From: an uncultured Rhodospirillales bacterium
GTDB lineage: Bacteria > Pseudomonadota > Alphaproteobacteria > ATCC43930 > CGMCC-115725
Direction of reading: 5' to 3'
Length of the DNA stretch: 64,000 nt
Assembly (NCBI GenBank): GCA_903822185.1
Contig: CAIJOA010000028.1
Coordinates: 124,001 to 188,000, forward strand
Shown: one piece after another, positions 47,160-55,675 of the stretch
How positions within the stretch are numbered: the first letter of the stretch is position 1
Layout: every line of letters starts with the position of its first letter
Notes under the pieces: model-generated
What the model was told of the DNA's origin: nothing
The model's input: only the letters and a program-made list of their open reading frames with translations
The model's database searches: none
Program-made: the position numbers and the translations under genes

Positions 47160-48179
47160 TCAGTGCAAGAATTCCTCGGTGAATAGACCGTCATAGGATT
47201 TGACCTGATCTTCTGGCTTCATCAGTCCCGCCTCGACATTGAGACGGTCGGCATTCGCCAATTCGATCGCGTTGATGCCCGGCATCAGCGGCGTCGCGTC
47301 CGTGATCTCGGCAAGCGACCGTTCCAGCGCGGCGACGCTGATATCCTTGTAGCGTTCTTTGAGGAAGCCCAGCGTCTCGTCAGGATGCTCATGGATGAAA
47401 TGCGCCGCTGCAATCATTGCGTGGCCGACCTTCGTGCAGATCGAGGCGTGTTCCTTGCAATAATCCGGACGGGTCACGACGACGTTGTAGGCGAAGGGCG
47501 TGATGCCCGGCGGGTCGCCATTGAGGCCGCTCGCGATCAGCACAGCCTTGCCCTCGGTAATGACTTTCTCTGGCCAGGGCGGGCCGAACGAGAAGCCATC
47601 GATCGCCTTGCGATCGAGAGCGGCCAGCATGTCGGCCGGCTGCAACGGCGCGACGACGACCTTCTCGGGATCGTAGCCGCCTGCCTTGGCGACGACGCGA
47701 AGATAGGCATGGACGATCGAGTTGATGGAATCGACACCCATCGTCCGGCCCAGCAGCATCTGCGCCCGCGCCGCCAACGGCGCCTTGGGATCGAAATGAA
47801 TCGCCTCGGCCACGTCTTTACGCAGGATGACCTCGCCGGGCAGCTTGTCGATCGTGTTAGCGATGGCGAGCATCCGCTGACCGTGCGCCGCCGCGCGATT
47901 GAGAGTCAGGCCGCTCGACATCGAGAAGTCGGCGCTGCCGGACACTACCGCGTTAAAGGCCCCGACGCCGGTCACGAGAATGACGTTCGCGTCGAGGCCT
48001 TCTTTTTCATAAAGATGCGCCGCCTCGGCGACATAGTCCGACAAGAAGATCAGCGCCAGGGCCGGCAGCGCGATTGTCACCTTCTCGGTCGCCGCCCGTG
48101 CTGGGGTAGCCAGGTTGAGCAGTAAGACCAACGCCAGGATTGCAGACAGTCTCGTCGCGACCGTACCGATGCTACGCAT
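47160..48179 (-). CDS. ABC-type solute-binding protein (NMT1-like)
   Basis: 339 residues with a signal peptide (residues ~1-29, ending TPARA). Mature part: VTIALPALALIFLSDYVAE, GVGAFNAVVSGSADFSMSSG, a cysteine pair in DYCKEHASIC, and the tail KSYDGLFTEEFLH. It is a paralogue of 44275. The ATG at 48179 follows GGGGAGG. It lies 39 bp after the two-domain VOC gene. No permease or ATPase is present. Confidence 0.9.
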   Translation of the reverse strand: MRSIGTVATRLSAILALVLLLNLATPARAATEKVTIALPALALIFLSDYVAEAAHLYEKEGLDANVILVTGVGAFNAVVSGSADFSMSSGLTLNRAAAHGQRMLAIANTIDKLPGEVILRKDVAEAIHFDPKAPLAARAQMLLGRTMGVDSINSIVHAYLRVVAKAGGYDPEKVVVAPLQPADMLAALDRKAIDGFSFGPPWPEKVITEGKAVLIASGLNGDPPGITPFAYNVVVTRPDYCKEHASICTKVGHAMIAAAHFIHEHPDETLGFLKERYKDISVAALERSLAEITDATPLMPGINAIELANADRLNVEAGLMKPEDQVKSYDGLFTEEFLH

Positions 48180-48218
48180 GAATCCTCCCCTTCGTTGCGA
48201 CGCCTTTCGACGGCGTCT

Positions 48219-49454
48219 TTATCCGAGCGGTCCCAGCAGCGTTTCGCCGTCGAAGGAATCCGATTTTGCCTCGACTGTCTCGGGCCATTTGTCGTTATCG
48301 ACCTTGGTCCGCGCCGACGCGGGGCGCGCCTTCCCGTCCCAACCGAGCTGTTCCATGTAGTAGTAAAGCTGAACCAGGTGGCCATCGGGATCGACGGCGA
48401 AGGCCGAATAGTCGATACCGGGGAACAATTCGGGCGGCAGGTATTTGATCGTGACGCCGCTGGCCTTAAGGAAATCGACAGCATTGCGAAGCTGCTGATA
48501 ATCGCCGAGTTGATTTCCGAAGCTCATGCAGGTCGTGTGCGGGGAGAGTCCAAGCTTCTCGCGCAGCGCGATCGGATAGAGCGCCAGCGAATGATGCTCG
48601 GTGTTGCAGCGTAGGAAGACGCAGCGATGCCCCTGATACGTCACTTCCTCGGTGATGCGCAGGCCCATCGTGCCCGTGTAGAAAGCGAGACACTTCTCCA
48701 TGTCTTTGACGAACAGCCGCACCGGTCCGATCTTGATGACCTTGAACGGCCGGGCCAGCATCACGCCGCCGACATCGTATTTGAACGGCCCCTTCTCGAC
48801 ATGGCGGAAGCCCTCGCCGAGATCCATGCCCTCGCCCTTGAACATCTCGAGTTCCTGGTACTCGCACATCTGCGGCAGCGACGGCTTGTCATCGAAGCGG
48901 CGCTTGCGCACGCCCGGCGGCTTGGCGCGCAGGTCCCAACCGATCTGCTCGATACCGTAATAGATTTCGTTGGTATGGCCTTCCGGATCGGGCGGATAGG
49001 AATGCCAGTTGGAGCCGGGCACGTCGCGTCCGATGCGGCCCGGATTAACGCCGATGGACTTGAACCAGTCGATGCCGTCACCGACCTCGCGCAACGTGCC
49101 GACCTGCCAGGTGATCTGGTTGGTCGTGATCTCGGGATTGAAGGGACCATGGCCTTGCGCCATCTGGTCCATCGCCCGCTTCGGGAAAAGAACATGCGAG
49201 TGATGGTCAGTGCCATGGCTGGTGAAATACCCAACCGTAGAACCGAGCCCATCCAACGCACCGGGCGGCCGGACCTTGGCAAAGTCGAGCATGTCGGTGA
49301 TGCGGAAGCCGAGAAGATCACGATAGAACGCGATCCCGTCTTCCATGTTGGTCATGTTGTAACCGAAATGCCCGAGGCGCCGGATCTTGAACGGCCGGTC
49401 CAACAAGACCCCGCCGACACTGAACTTACCGCCCACTTTCGTGATGCCATCCAT
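48219..49454 (-). CDS. Two-domain VOC protein (catechol 2,3-dioxygenase-like)
   Basis: 411 residues, two VOC modules: the first starts RPFKIRRLGHFGYN and ends HTNEIYYGIEQ; the second starts RPFKVIKIGPVRLFV and ends HLVQLYYYMEQ. This is the architecture of extradiol ring-cleavage dioxygenases, but the expected metal triad is incomplete in both halves (only H and E are clear in the first, and the second begins without the His). It may therefore be a diverged or different VOC enzyme. GGAGGGAA precedes the ATG. First gene of a minus-strand module with a solute-binding protein and an MFS transporter. Confidence 0.85.
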   Translation of the reverse strand: MDGITKVGGKFSVGGVLLDRPFKIRRLGHFGYNMTNMEDGIAFYRDLLGFRITDMLDFAKVRPPGALDGLGSTVGYFTSHGTDHHSHVLFPKRAMDQMAQGHGPFNPEITTNQITWQVGTLREVGDGIDWFKSIGVNPGRIGRDVPGSNWHSYPPDPEGHTNEIYYGIEQIGWDLRAKPPGVRKRRFDDKPSLPQMCEYQELEMFKGEGMDLGEGFRHVEKGPFKYDVGGVMLARPFKVIKIGPVRLFVKDMEKCLAFYTGTMGLRITEEVTYQGHRCVFLRCNTEHHSLALYPIALREKLGLSPHTTCMSFGNQLGDYQQLRNAVDFLKASGVTIKYLPPELFPGIDYSAFAVDPDGHLVQLYYYMEQLGWDGKARPASARTKVDNDKWPETVEAKSDSFDGETLLGPLG

Positions 49455-49553
49455 GCCCGTTCCCTCCGATAGGCGGCTGCCTGTTCGCGCCGCGCTTTAT
49501 GTATCGGGGGATGATGCGCGCCGCCGCGCCGGGCTGTCAAAGGCAAAGAAAAA

Positions 49554-49578
49554 CGCGCAGCCCCAAGGGAGCTGCGCG
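49554..49578 (-). terminator. Intrinsic terminator after the cytochrome c gene
   Basis: An 11-bp stem (CGCGCAGC plus CCC, with one unpaired base) and a 2-base turn, followed on the minus strand by TTTTTC. It lies 30 bp after the cytochrome stop and ends the ThDP-enzyme/cytochrome operon. Confidence 0.88.
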
Positions 49579-49607
49579 CTGAAGGACAGGCTTGCGCCCG
49601 GTCGCCC

Positions 49608-50141
49608 CTATTTGGCGGCTGTCTGTTTCACACCGAAATTCTGGTCGAGATAGGTGACGATGCTCGTCACCTGATCGCCCGAAATCGGCGAGCCGTAGAA
49701 GACCATCCGATTGACGATCTTTTCCCATTGATCCTTAGACCGGTTGGTCGCCGCCACGCGATCGACGCCATGGCACAGCGCGCAACCGCCCTCGACCAAT
49801 TCCTTGCCCGCGCCATCCGGCAGCTTTACGTCCACCGGCTGTTGATTGGGGAACGGCACGCCCGGACCGAAAGACGTCGCCAGATATTTGGTGGCAGCGT
49901 CGATGTCGTTCGGTCCGATCTGCGCGCCGCGCAGCACCATGTCATAGATCTGATTGCGCCAGCCGGCTTCGTTCATCCGAAGCTGGGTGATCGCATTCGG
50001 CGCATGACATTGCGTGCAGGCGACAGCGACGATCTCGCGACCCGGCCCTTCGGGGAAAGGATTGCCCTGTTGTGCCTGAGCCGACATCGCAACGCCGAAG
50101 GTCGTAGCCACGAAGGCGATCGCTAAAATGAGCTTTCTCAT
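49608..50141 (-). CDS. Secreted two-heme cytochrome c
   Basis: 177 residues: signal peptide (1-23, ending SAQA), then two covalent heme sites CTQCH (42-46) and CALCH (120-124), each with a downstream Met candidate for the sixth ligand (M68 and M146). The two halves look like duplicated class I domains. It acts in the periplasm as an electron carrier. The ATG at 50141 lies 2 bp after the stop of the Tat-exported ThDP enzyme, so the pair is translationally linked and the cytochrome is probably its electron acceptor. Confidence 0.92.
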   Translation of the reverse strand: MRKLILAIAFVATTFGVAMSAQAQQGNPFPEGPGREIVAVACTQCHAPNAITQLRMNEAGWRNQIYDMVLRGAQIGPNDIDAATKYLATSFGPGVPFPNQQPVDVKLPDGAGKELVEGGCALCHGVDRVAATNRSKDQWEKIVNRMVFYGSPISGDQVTSIVTYLDQNFGVKQTAAK

Positions 50142-50143
50142 GA

Positions 50144-52048
50144 TCAAACCTTCCGCGTACGCATATCGGCGATGGAGAACGGCGGATACCATTCCGAGGC
50201 CGCACCGACACCGGCGCGATCGACATGGATGTCCAACAGATAAGGCCGGCCCTCGATGTTGGCCCGCTTGGCGCGGCCGAGCGCATCCTGGATTTTGCCC
50301 GGCTCGATAACGACCTCGGCTTCGACGCCGAAGGCTTCCGACGCCTTGGCGTGATTGACGTCGGGGCTGCCGTTGTAACAGGTCATGTCCTTGCCGGTCT
50401 TGAACTGTTGTCCGGCGATGAAGGTCCAGATTCGGTTGCGCTCGTTGTTGTAGCTCATGTTGTTGACGACGATATTCGTCACCGGCGCCTTGTAGCGCGA
50501 CTGGCTCCACAGCGGCTGCGGGCCGCCGAACATGAAGCTGCCGTCGCCGACGCACGAGACGACCGGACGATCCGGCCGCGCCAGCTTGGCGCCCATCGCC
50601 GCAGCGACGCCCCACCCGAGGATGTTCGGCCCGGTCGAGATGTAGGACTTGTCCGCACCGCCCCACGCGAGGAACGGGTCCATCGAACGGCCGGAATCGC
50701 AATCCGACACATAGATGGTGTCTTTCTCGAGCCCTTTTTCGAGCTCGACGCCCAGCCGTACCATGTTGATCGAGTTGCCGCTGCCGGCGTCTTTGTCGGT
50801 CGCCATCGCCTGACGCAGCTTGGCCATACCGGCGCTGTACTCGCCCGCGCGTCCGGCGCGGCCATCGGCGATCTGCTTCAGCTTCTCCTTCGTCGCCATC
50901 GCCTTGACGGCGGTGATGATGTCGGCGACGCCGAGTTTGATATCCGAAACCAGCGGCATGTTCACCGGCCAGGCACGCGCGAGGCCAGTCGGATCGCGAC
51001 GCATCGAGATGAGAGTCGTTCCCTGCATCTGCTTTTCGGCACCCTGATCGCCGATGTTGAAATGCACATCGACCGGACCGGGGAAGCGCATGTTGCGTAC
51101 GAAGGCGCCGATGAACAGCGGATGCTTGGTCGGGAACGGCTTCGACCAGTTGCCCTGCCCGCCTTGGCCGGCAACCGGAATGCCCAGCAGCTCGGCGAGC
51201 TGCAGCACTTCCATCTCGGCCTGGCACATCGTCACTTCGTCGCCGACGGTGATCAGCGGGTTCTTCGCCTCGATCAACATCTTGGCGACGGCCTCGGTAT
51301 CCTTTTGATCCGGTCGAATGCGCATCGGGACGCTGAACAGTTTCTTGTCATAGACCTGCGCGGTGGCTTGCGCCTTCAGCAGATCGTCGGGGATCGACAG
51401 GAAGACTGGACCGGACGGCGGCGTCGTCGCGAACTTCAGCGCGCGGCGCGTCACGTCAGCAATGCCCGCGGTCGATTCAGCGACCCAGAACCATTTGGTG
51501 ATCGGCTGGAGCATCGGCTCCTGGTGATCGTAATCCTGCGCGTAATCGCGGCCCGCCGTTTCGGTGCCGAACGCGGCAACGGTCAGCAGGACCGGAATCT
51601 GATCCTTCCAGCTATTGACCAATTGGGTCATGCCGTTCGGCAAGCCGACATTGGCGATATGGGCCACGCCGACATTGCCCGAGAGCCGCGCATAGCCATC
51701 GGCCATGGCGACAACGGCGCCTTCCTGGATGCCCTTGATGAGCTGGATTTCGGGCACATCGACCGCGGCATCATAGAACGGCGCATCGCCGGTCGAAGGA
51801 TTGAAGAACATATATTTAACGCCGGCGGACTTGAGCTGCTGCATGTACAGCATGCCGCCATTGCCCTTCACCTCGCGGATGCCGTCGGTGCCGCCCGGCG
51901 CCGCGGCCTGCGCCATGGCGGGCGTCGGCGCGAAGGAATCGGCCAGGGTCTTCGCAGCCACGCCACTGACGCCGACGGCGCTGAGGCCGCGCATCAACTG
52001 CCGGCGCGAGATTCCGCTGTCGAGATACTTCTTGAGTAGGTCTTTCAT
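50144..52048 (-). CDS. Tat-exported thiamine-diphosphate-dependent enzyme
   Basis: 634 residues. A twin-arginine signal is present (S14-R15-R16-Q17-L18-M19-R20, hydrophobic stretch, AMA-QA cleavage near 46), unusual for this family, which is normally cytoplasmic. The remainder is a full acetolactate-synthase/benzoylformate-decarboxylase-type enzyme: the cofactor-activating E109 in GIQEGAVVAMADGYAR and the ThDP/Mg motif GDG (501-503) to NN (529-530). It should decarboxylate or oxidise a 2-oxo acid or similar compound in the periplasm, passing electrons to the two-heme cytochrome encoded next. A divergent gamma-resorcylate-decarboxylase-like gene lies 152 bp away. Confidence 0.92.
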   Translation of the reverse strand: MKDLLKKYLDSGISRRQLMRGLSAVGVSGVAAKTLADSFAPTPAMAQAAAPGGTDGIREVKGNGGMLYMQQLKSAGVKYMFFNPSTGDAPFYDAAVDVPEIQLIKGIQEGAVVAMADGYARLSGNVGVAHIANVGLPNGMTQLVNSWKDQIPVLLTVAAFGTETAGRDYAQDYDHQEPMLQPITKWFWVAESTAGIADVTRRALKFATTPPSGPVFLSIPDDLLKAQATAQVYDKKLFSVPMRIRPDQKDTEAVAKMLIEAKNPLITVGDEVTMCQAEMEVLQLAELLGIPVAGQGGQGNWSKPFPTKHPLFIGAFVRNMRFPGPVDVHFNIGDQGAEKQMQGTTLISMRRDPTGLARAWPVNMPLVSDIKLGVADIITAVKAMATKEKLKQIADGRAGRAGEYSAGMAKLRQAMATDKDAGSGNSINMVRLGVELEKGLEKDTIYVSDCDSGRSMDPFLAWGGADKSYISTGPNILGWGVAAAMGAKLARPDRPVVSCVGDGSFMFGGPQPLWSQSRYKAPVTNIVVNNMSYNNERNRIWTFIAGQQFKTGKDMTCYNGSPDVNHAKASEAFGVEAEVVIEPGKIQDALGRAKRANIEGRPYLLDIHVDRAGVGAASEWYPPFSIADMRTRKV

Positions 52049-52200
52049 GTACGTCTCTCCCCCTTTCGCCGCCCCGTGGAATCCGACATTCGCCGGGTGG
52101 GCAACGACTGTAGGCCAAGATGCCCTTTTTTTGGGCCTGCCGCAACGTGGATTGCAGTGGGAAATCTGGGTATGAGTCCGGAAATCAGGGAGGAATCGGC

Positions 52201-53181
52201 ATGCGGATCATCGCTATCGAAGAGCATATGACCACCCCGCTCTATAACGAGCACAACGTGCCGACGCCGCGGCGCCTCAACTCGATGCGCCACCGGCGTG
52301 AGTTGCTGGGCCACGACGTCGAGGAAGAACTGCTCGACGTTTCCAACAGCCGCGTCGCCGCCATGAACGAGGCCGGCATCGACTTCCAGATGCTGTCGAT
52401 GACCATGCCCGGCCCGCAGGGACTTCCCACCGCCGAAGCCGTTGCCGTGGCGCTCGACGCCAATGAACGCATGGCCGACGCGATGCGCACCCACCCCACC
52501 CGTTTCGGCGCGTTCGCCTGCCTGCCGACACCCGATGTCGCCGCCTCGGTGAAGGAGCTGGAGCGCACGGTGACGAAGCTCGGCTTCAAAGGCGCGATGA
52601 TCAACGGCCACACCAACGGCGAATTCCTCGACAACAAGAAGTTCTGGCCGATCTTCGAAGCGGCCCAGGCGCTGGACGTGCCGGTCTATATGCACCCGCG
52701 CGACCCGCATCCCTGCTCCAAGCCCTATTTCGAGGGTTATCCCGAGATCGCCAGCGCCGCCTGGGGCTTCACGATGGACACCGTCGCGCATTTCCTGCGC
52801 CTGTGCTTCGCCGGCGTGTTCGAGACCTTTCCCAATCTCAAATTCATGCTTGGCCATAACGGCGAAGGCATTCCCTTCTATCTCGACCGGCTCGAGAACC
52901 ACACCGCCATCGGGATGAAGGAACACGGCTTCAAGAAGACGATCACCGACGTGATGATGCAAAACGTCATTGTCACGACGAGCGGCAATTTCTCGGTGCC
53001 GGCGTTGATGTGTACGGTCGCCGTACTCGGCATCGACCGCGTGATTTTCTCGGTCGATTGGCCTTATGAATCGAATAAGATGGGCGTCGAATTCCTCAAC
53101 AGCCTGCCGCTCAGCGCCAGCGACAAGGAAAAGCTGGCGCACGGTAATGCCGAGAAGCTGCTGGGCTTGCCGACCGCCTAA
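52201..53181 (+). CDS. Amidohydrolase, gamma-resorcylate decarboxylase/ACMSD-like
   Basis: 326 residues. The N-terminal IAIEEHM with E8, then H165 (VYMHPRD), H219 (LGHNGEG) and D286 (FSVDWPYE), is the metal-ligand pattern of 2,6-dihydroxybenzoate (gamma-resorcylate) decarboxylase and relatives, which decarboxylate phenolic acids without oxidation. The ATG at 52201 follows GAGGAAT. It diverges from the ThDP-enzyme/cytochrome operon. The substrate is inferred to be a phenolic acid, not shown. Confidence 0.9.
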   Translation: MRIIAIEEHMTTPLYNEHNVPTPRRLNSMRHRRELLGHDVEEELLDVSNSRVAAMNEAGIDFQMLSMTMPGPQGLPTAEAVAVALDANERMADAMRTHPTRFGAFACLPTPDVAASVKELERTVTKLGFKGAMINGHTNGEFLDNKKFWPIFEAAQALDVPVYMHPRDPHPCSKPYFEGYPEIASAAWGFTMDTVAHFLRLCFAGVFETFPNLKFMLGHNGEGIPFYLDRLENHTAIGMKEHGFKKTITDVMMQNVIVTTSGNFSVPALMCTVAVLGIDRVIFSVDWPYESNKMGVEFLNSLPLSASDKEKLAHGNAEKLLGLPTA

Positions 53182-53250
53182 AATTGGGTTCGTTTCGTAA
53201 TTTTCCTGTTTTTCGTTTAAGCCCAAGACGTTAGCGCTTGCATGACGGTC

Positions 53251-53351
53251 GTGCGTCCCTCGACGACGCTCGGGACGAGGTATTCCCAGTTCTTGCATCG
53301 ATAAATGCAACGCATAAACAACCTCGTCCCGAGCGCAGTCGAGGGACGCAC
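53251..53351. repeat. Long imperfect inverted repeat
   Basis: Arms of 31 bp (53251-53281 and 53321-53351) with 2 mismatches are separated by 39 bp that itself holds TTGCAT-N6-ATGCAA (53293-53310). The whole can form a two-tier cruciform or a strong RNA hairpin. It lies between convergent genes and resembles a mobile or dispersed palindromic element; no transposase is encoded. Confidence 0.75.
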
Positions 53352-53443
53352 GTTACCAGCGCAATCGATTTGGTAAGGTCGGTCGTTCGGATCAAGAGCA
53401 CGTCCAAACAAATCCGATTTCCAAGTGGCGTCCAGCGCCGATA

Positions 53444-54496
53444 TCACGCGAAGGCCGGCGCGACCTCGGCCATGAAGCGAGCCATCTCTTCTTTCACCTG
53501 TGCATGGGGCTTCAGTCCCATGTTGAAATAGAGGATGACCTCGTCGAAGCCAGCGGCTTCTACTTTGCGCTTCAGCGTGTCGATAATCTGTTGTGGCGAA
53601 CCGATCAGAACCGCGTTCTCGTTGAAATCCTCGGCCTTCATCGACTGATAACGTTCGACGATTTTGACGAAGTATTTGTAGTCCTCGGGCGCTGTCTTGG
53701 GATCGCCGGGGAAAGCCGGCGAGGTACATTCTTGATGATAGCGAAGCTGGCGTTCGCGTGCGGCGCGCTCCTGTTCCGGCGTATCGGCGAAGTGAATAAA
53801 ATAGCTGGTAATCAGCCGCTTCGGCGCTCTGCCCCTGGCAGCACAGGCTTCGCGGTAGAGCTTACCGACTTGCATCAAGCCGCCATGGACGGAATTTGCC
53901 GCCCCGGCCGCCACGACCAACCCCGTCCCCAACCGCGCCGCCAACTCGATCGAGGGCTGCGAGAATGACGCGACATAGATCGGCATCGGTTTCTGCACCG
54001 GGGTCGGCGTCACCCACACATCGTCGAAGTTATAGTATTTGCCGTGATGCGAAATCGCGCCGTCGCTTTCCCACAAACGCTGCACGATCTCGAGGCCTTC
54101 GGCGAACACCGCCGAATTCTCCTCGAACTTCGCGCCGAAGGGTTGGTATTCGCGCCGGTCGTAACCGCGGCCGGTGGCGAAATCGACGCGGCCGTCGCTG
54201 AGCAAGTCCAGCGTCGCCCATTGCTCGGCGACACGGATGGGATGATGCAGCGGCAACACCGTGATCGCCGGGGCGAGGCGAATGCGTTTCGTCTTCGCCG
54301 CGACATACATCAGCACCATCTCGGGCGATGAATTGACGCCGAGGGTGCTGAAATGATGCTCGCCGACCCAAGCCGAATGAAACCCGAGTTCCTCGGCGTA
54401 GATCGCTTCAGCGGCGATCGTTTTGACGAACTCGTTCGGCGTACGCGGATTGCCCCGATAGTTATTGTCGCTCAGCGTGAAGTAACCGAATTTCAT
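53444..54496 (-). CDS. LLM-class flavin-dependent monooxygenase
   Basis: 350 residues with the luciferase-like barrel: FVKTIAAEAIYAEELGFHSA, WVGEHHFSTLG, LAPAITVLPLHHPIRVAEQW and LATGRGYDRREYQPFG-type segments. It uses reduced FMN to oxygenate an unknown substrate. It lies 7 bp downstream of a 2OG-Fe(II) oxygenase gene and is probably co-transcribed with it, a pairing of two different oxygenases. A flavin reductase gene at 61379 could supply reduced flavin. Confidence 0.9.
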   Translation of the reverse strand: MKFGYFTLSDNNYRGNPRTPNEFVKTIAAEAIYAEELGFHSAWVGEHHFSTLGVNSSPEMVLMYVAAKTKRIRLAPAITVLPLHHPIRVAEQWATLDLLSDGRVDFATGRGYDRREYQPFGAKFEENSAVFAEGLEIVQRLWESDGAISHHGKYYNFDDVWVTPTPVQKPMPIYVASFSQPSIELAARLGTGLVVAAGAANSVHGGLMQVGKLYREACAARGRAPKRLITSYFIHFADTPEQERAARERQLRYHQECTSPAFPGDPKTAPEDYKYFVKIVERYQSMKAEDFNENAVLIGSPQQIIDTLKRKVEAAGFDEVILYFNMGLKPHAQVKEEMARFMAEVAPAFA

Positions 54497-54503
54497 CGGA
54501 CGA

Positions 54504-55598
54504 TCACGAACGCTTCTGGAAACGGCTGGCGGTTTGCACCGCGATTCCGGGACGACCGGTACGATGATATTGCTCGATCAGCATCTGGGTATATTCCTCG
54601 GCATTGACCGGCGGATAGAGCGCCGGGTTGTCGGGACTCTGGCATGTCTCGATACATTTTATCTCGGCCGTCGCCGGCGGGCCGACGAAGAACGTTACGG
54701 AAATTCGCTCCTCGCCGCTGAAATTGGCGACGCGATGAAGATTCGAAGTGAAAAGATCGTTGGTCTGAAGCGCAATCAAATCACCGATATTGACGATTAG
54801 CGTACCCGGGATCGGCACGACATCGACCCACTGCCCTGCCGAATTCCGAACCTGCAGCCCGCCCAGCTTGTCCTGTGCGACAATGGTGAAAGAGCCGTAG
54901 TCGGTATGCGGCGAGAAGTTCCACTGCGTGCTGCTGAGGGTTGCGGGATCCAGCGGCGGATAATAATTGAACACCATCGTGTCGCCGAAACGGCCGTTCT
55001 CAGTTTCGAAATAAGTCTCGTCCAACCCGAGGCCGCGCGCGATGGCCCAGCTGATCTTCTGCGTCAGCGCGTTGGTGCGATAAAGCGTATTGGTGACGTA
55101 ATCGCGAAATCCCGGCAAGGCTGCCTCGTCGGGCCATAAATGCGTGGCAGGCGGATAGGCACTCAGGTGATCGCTCGCGCTCATCGCATACTCGCGGGCG
55201 AAATAAAGCCGCTCTTTCACATCGACGATTTTTTCCGAACCGGGCGTCGCATTGAGACCGCCCGGCGGCACATAGCCTTTACCCTGGTTCCATTGCAGCT
55301 TTTTCTTCTCGGTAAGCGGCAGGGCGAAGAAGCGCTTGCCCCAACTCAGCAGCGTATCGAGTTCGGCCTGGCTGAAACCATGGCCCGTAGCATAGAAGAA
55401 CCCGATATCGATCGATGCTTGCCGGACCTGTTGGGCAACACGCTCCCGTTCGGCCGGATCACCGTTTTTCGTGAAAGGCGACAGGTCGATGATTGGCAGC
55501 GATGCGAGGTTATTGCGGGCAATGCCCTGGCCGAGATAGCGATTGTCGAAATCGCTGAAATTATCGACTGCGCCGTCGCTGATCGTCTCGAGCGCCAT
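54504..55598 (-). CDS. Isopenicillin N synthase-like 2OG-Fe(II) oxygenase
   Basis: 364 residues. Iron ligands H231-x-D233 (SPHTDYG) and H288 (NLHRV), with the 2-oxoglutarate carboxylate-binding pair R298-x-S300 (ERISV). The DIOX_N part is at residues ~33-140. Such enzymes hydroxylate, demethylate or cyclise small molecules. The ATG at 55598 follows GGGAGAAG; an ATG seven codons earlier is possible. First gene of the pair with the LLM monooxygenase. Confidence 0.92.
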   Translation of the reverse strand: MALETISDGAVDNFSDFDNRYLGQGIARNNLASLPIIDLSPFTKNGDPAERERVAQQVRQASIDIGFFYATGHGFSQAELDTLLSWGKRFFALPLTEKKKLQWNQGKGYVPPGGLNATPGSEKIVDVKERLYFAREYAMSASDHLSAYPPATHLWPDEAALPGFRDYVTNTLYRTNALTQKISWAIARGLGLDETYFETENGRFGDTMVFNYYPPLDPATLSSTQWNFSPHTDYGSFTIVAQDKLGGLQVRNSAGQWVDVVPIPGTLIVNIGDLIALQTNDLFTSNLHRVANFSGEERISVTFFVGPPATAEIKCIETCQSPDNPALYPPVNAEEYTQMLIEQYHRTGRPGIAVQTASRFQKRS

Positions 55599-55675
55599 TG
55601 TCTTCTCCCTGATCGCCACCCTGGTTCGGATCGGGCGGATGCGGAAAACTACCGCCTCACCGTGGGCTTTGGCAA

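Noticed and set aside
49608-51227. 539-residue version of the cytochrome c
   Set aside because: The first part is out of frame with, and inside, the ThDP gene; the real protein starts at 50141 with a signal peptide.
50225-52039. 604-residue open frame antisense to the ThDP enzyme
   Set aside because: The minus-strand ThDP enzyme has full family motifs; the plus-strand frame has none.
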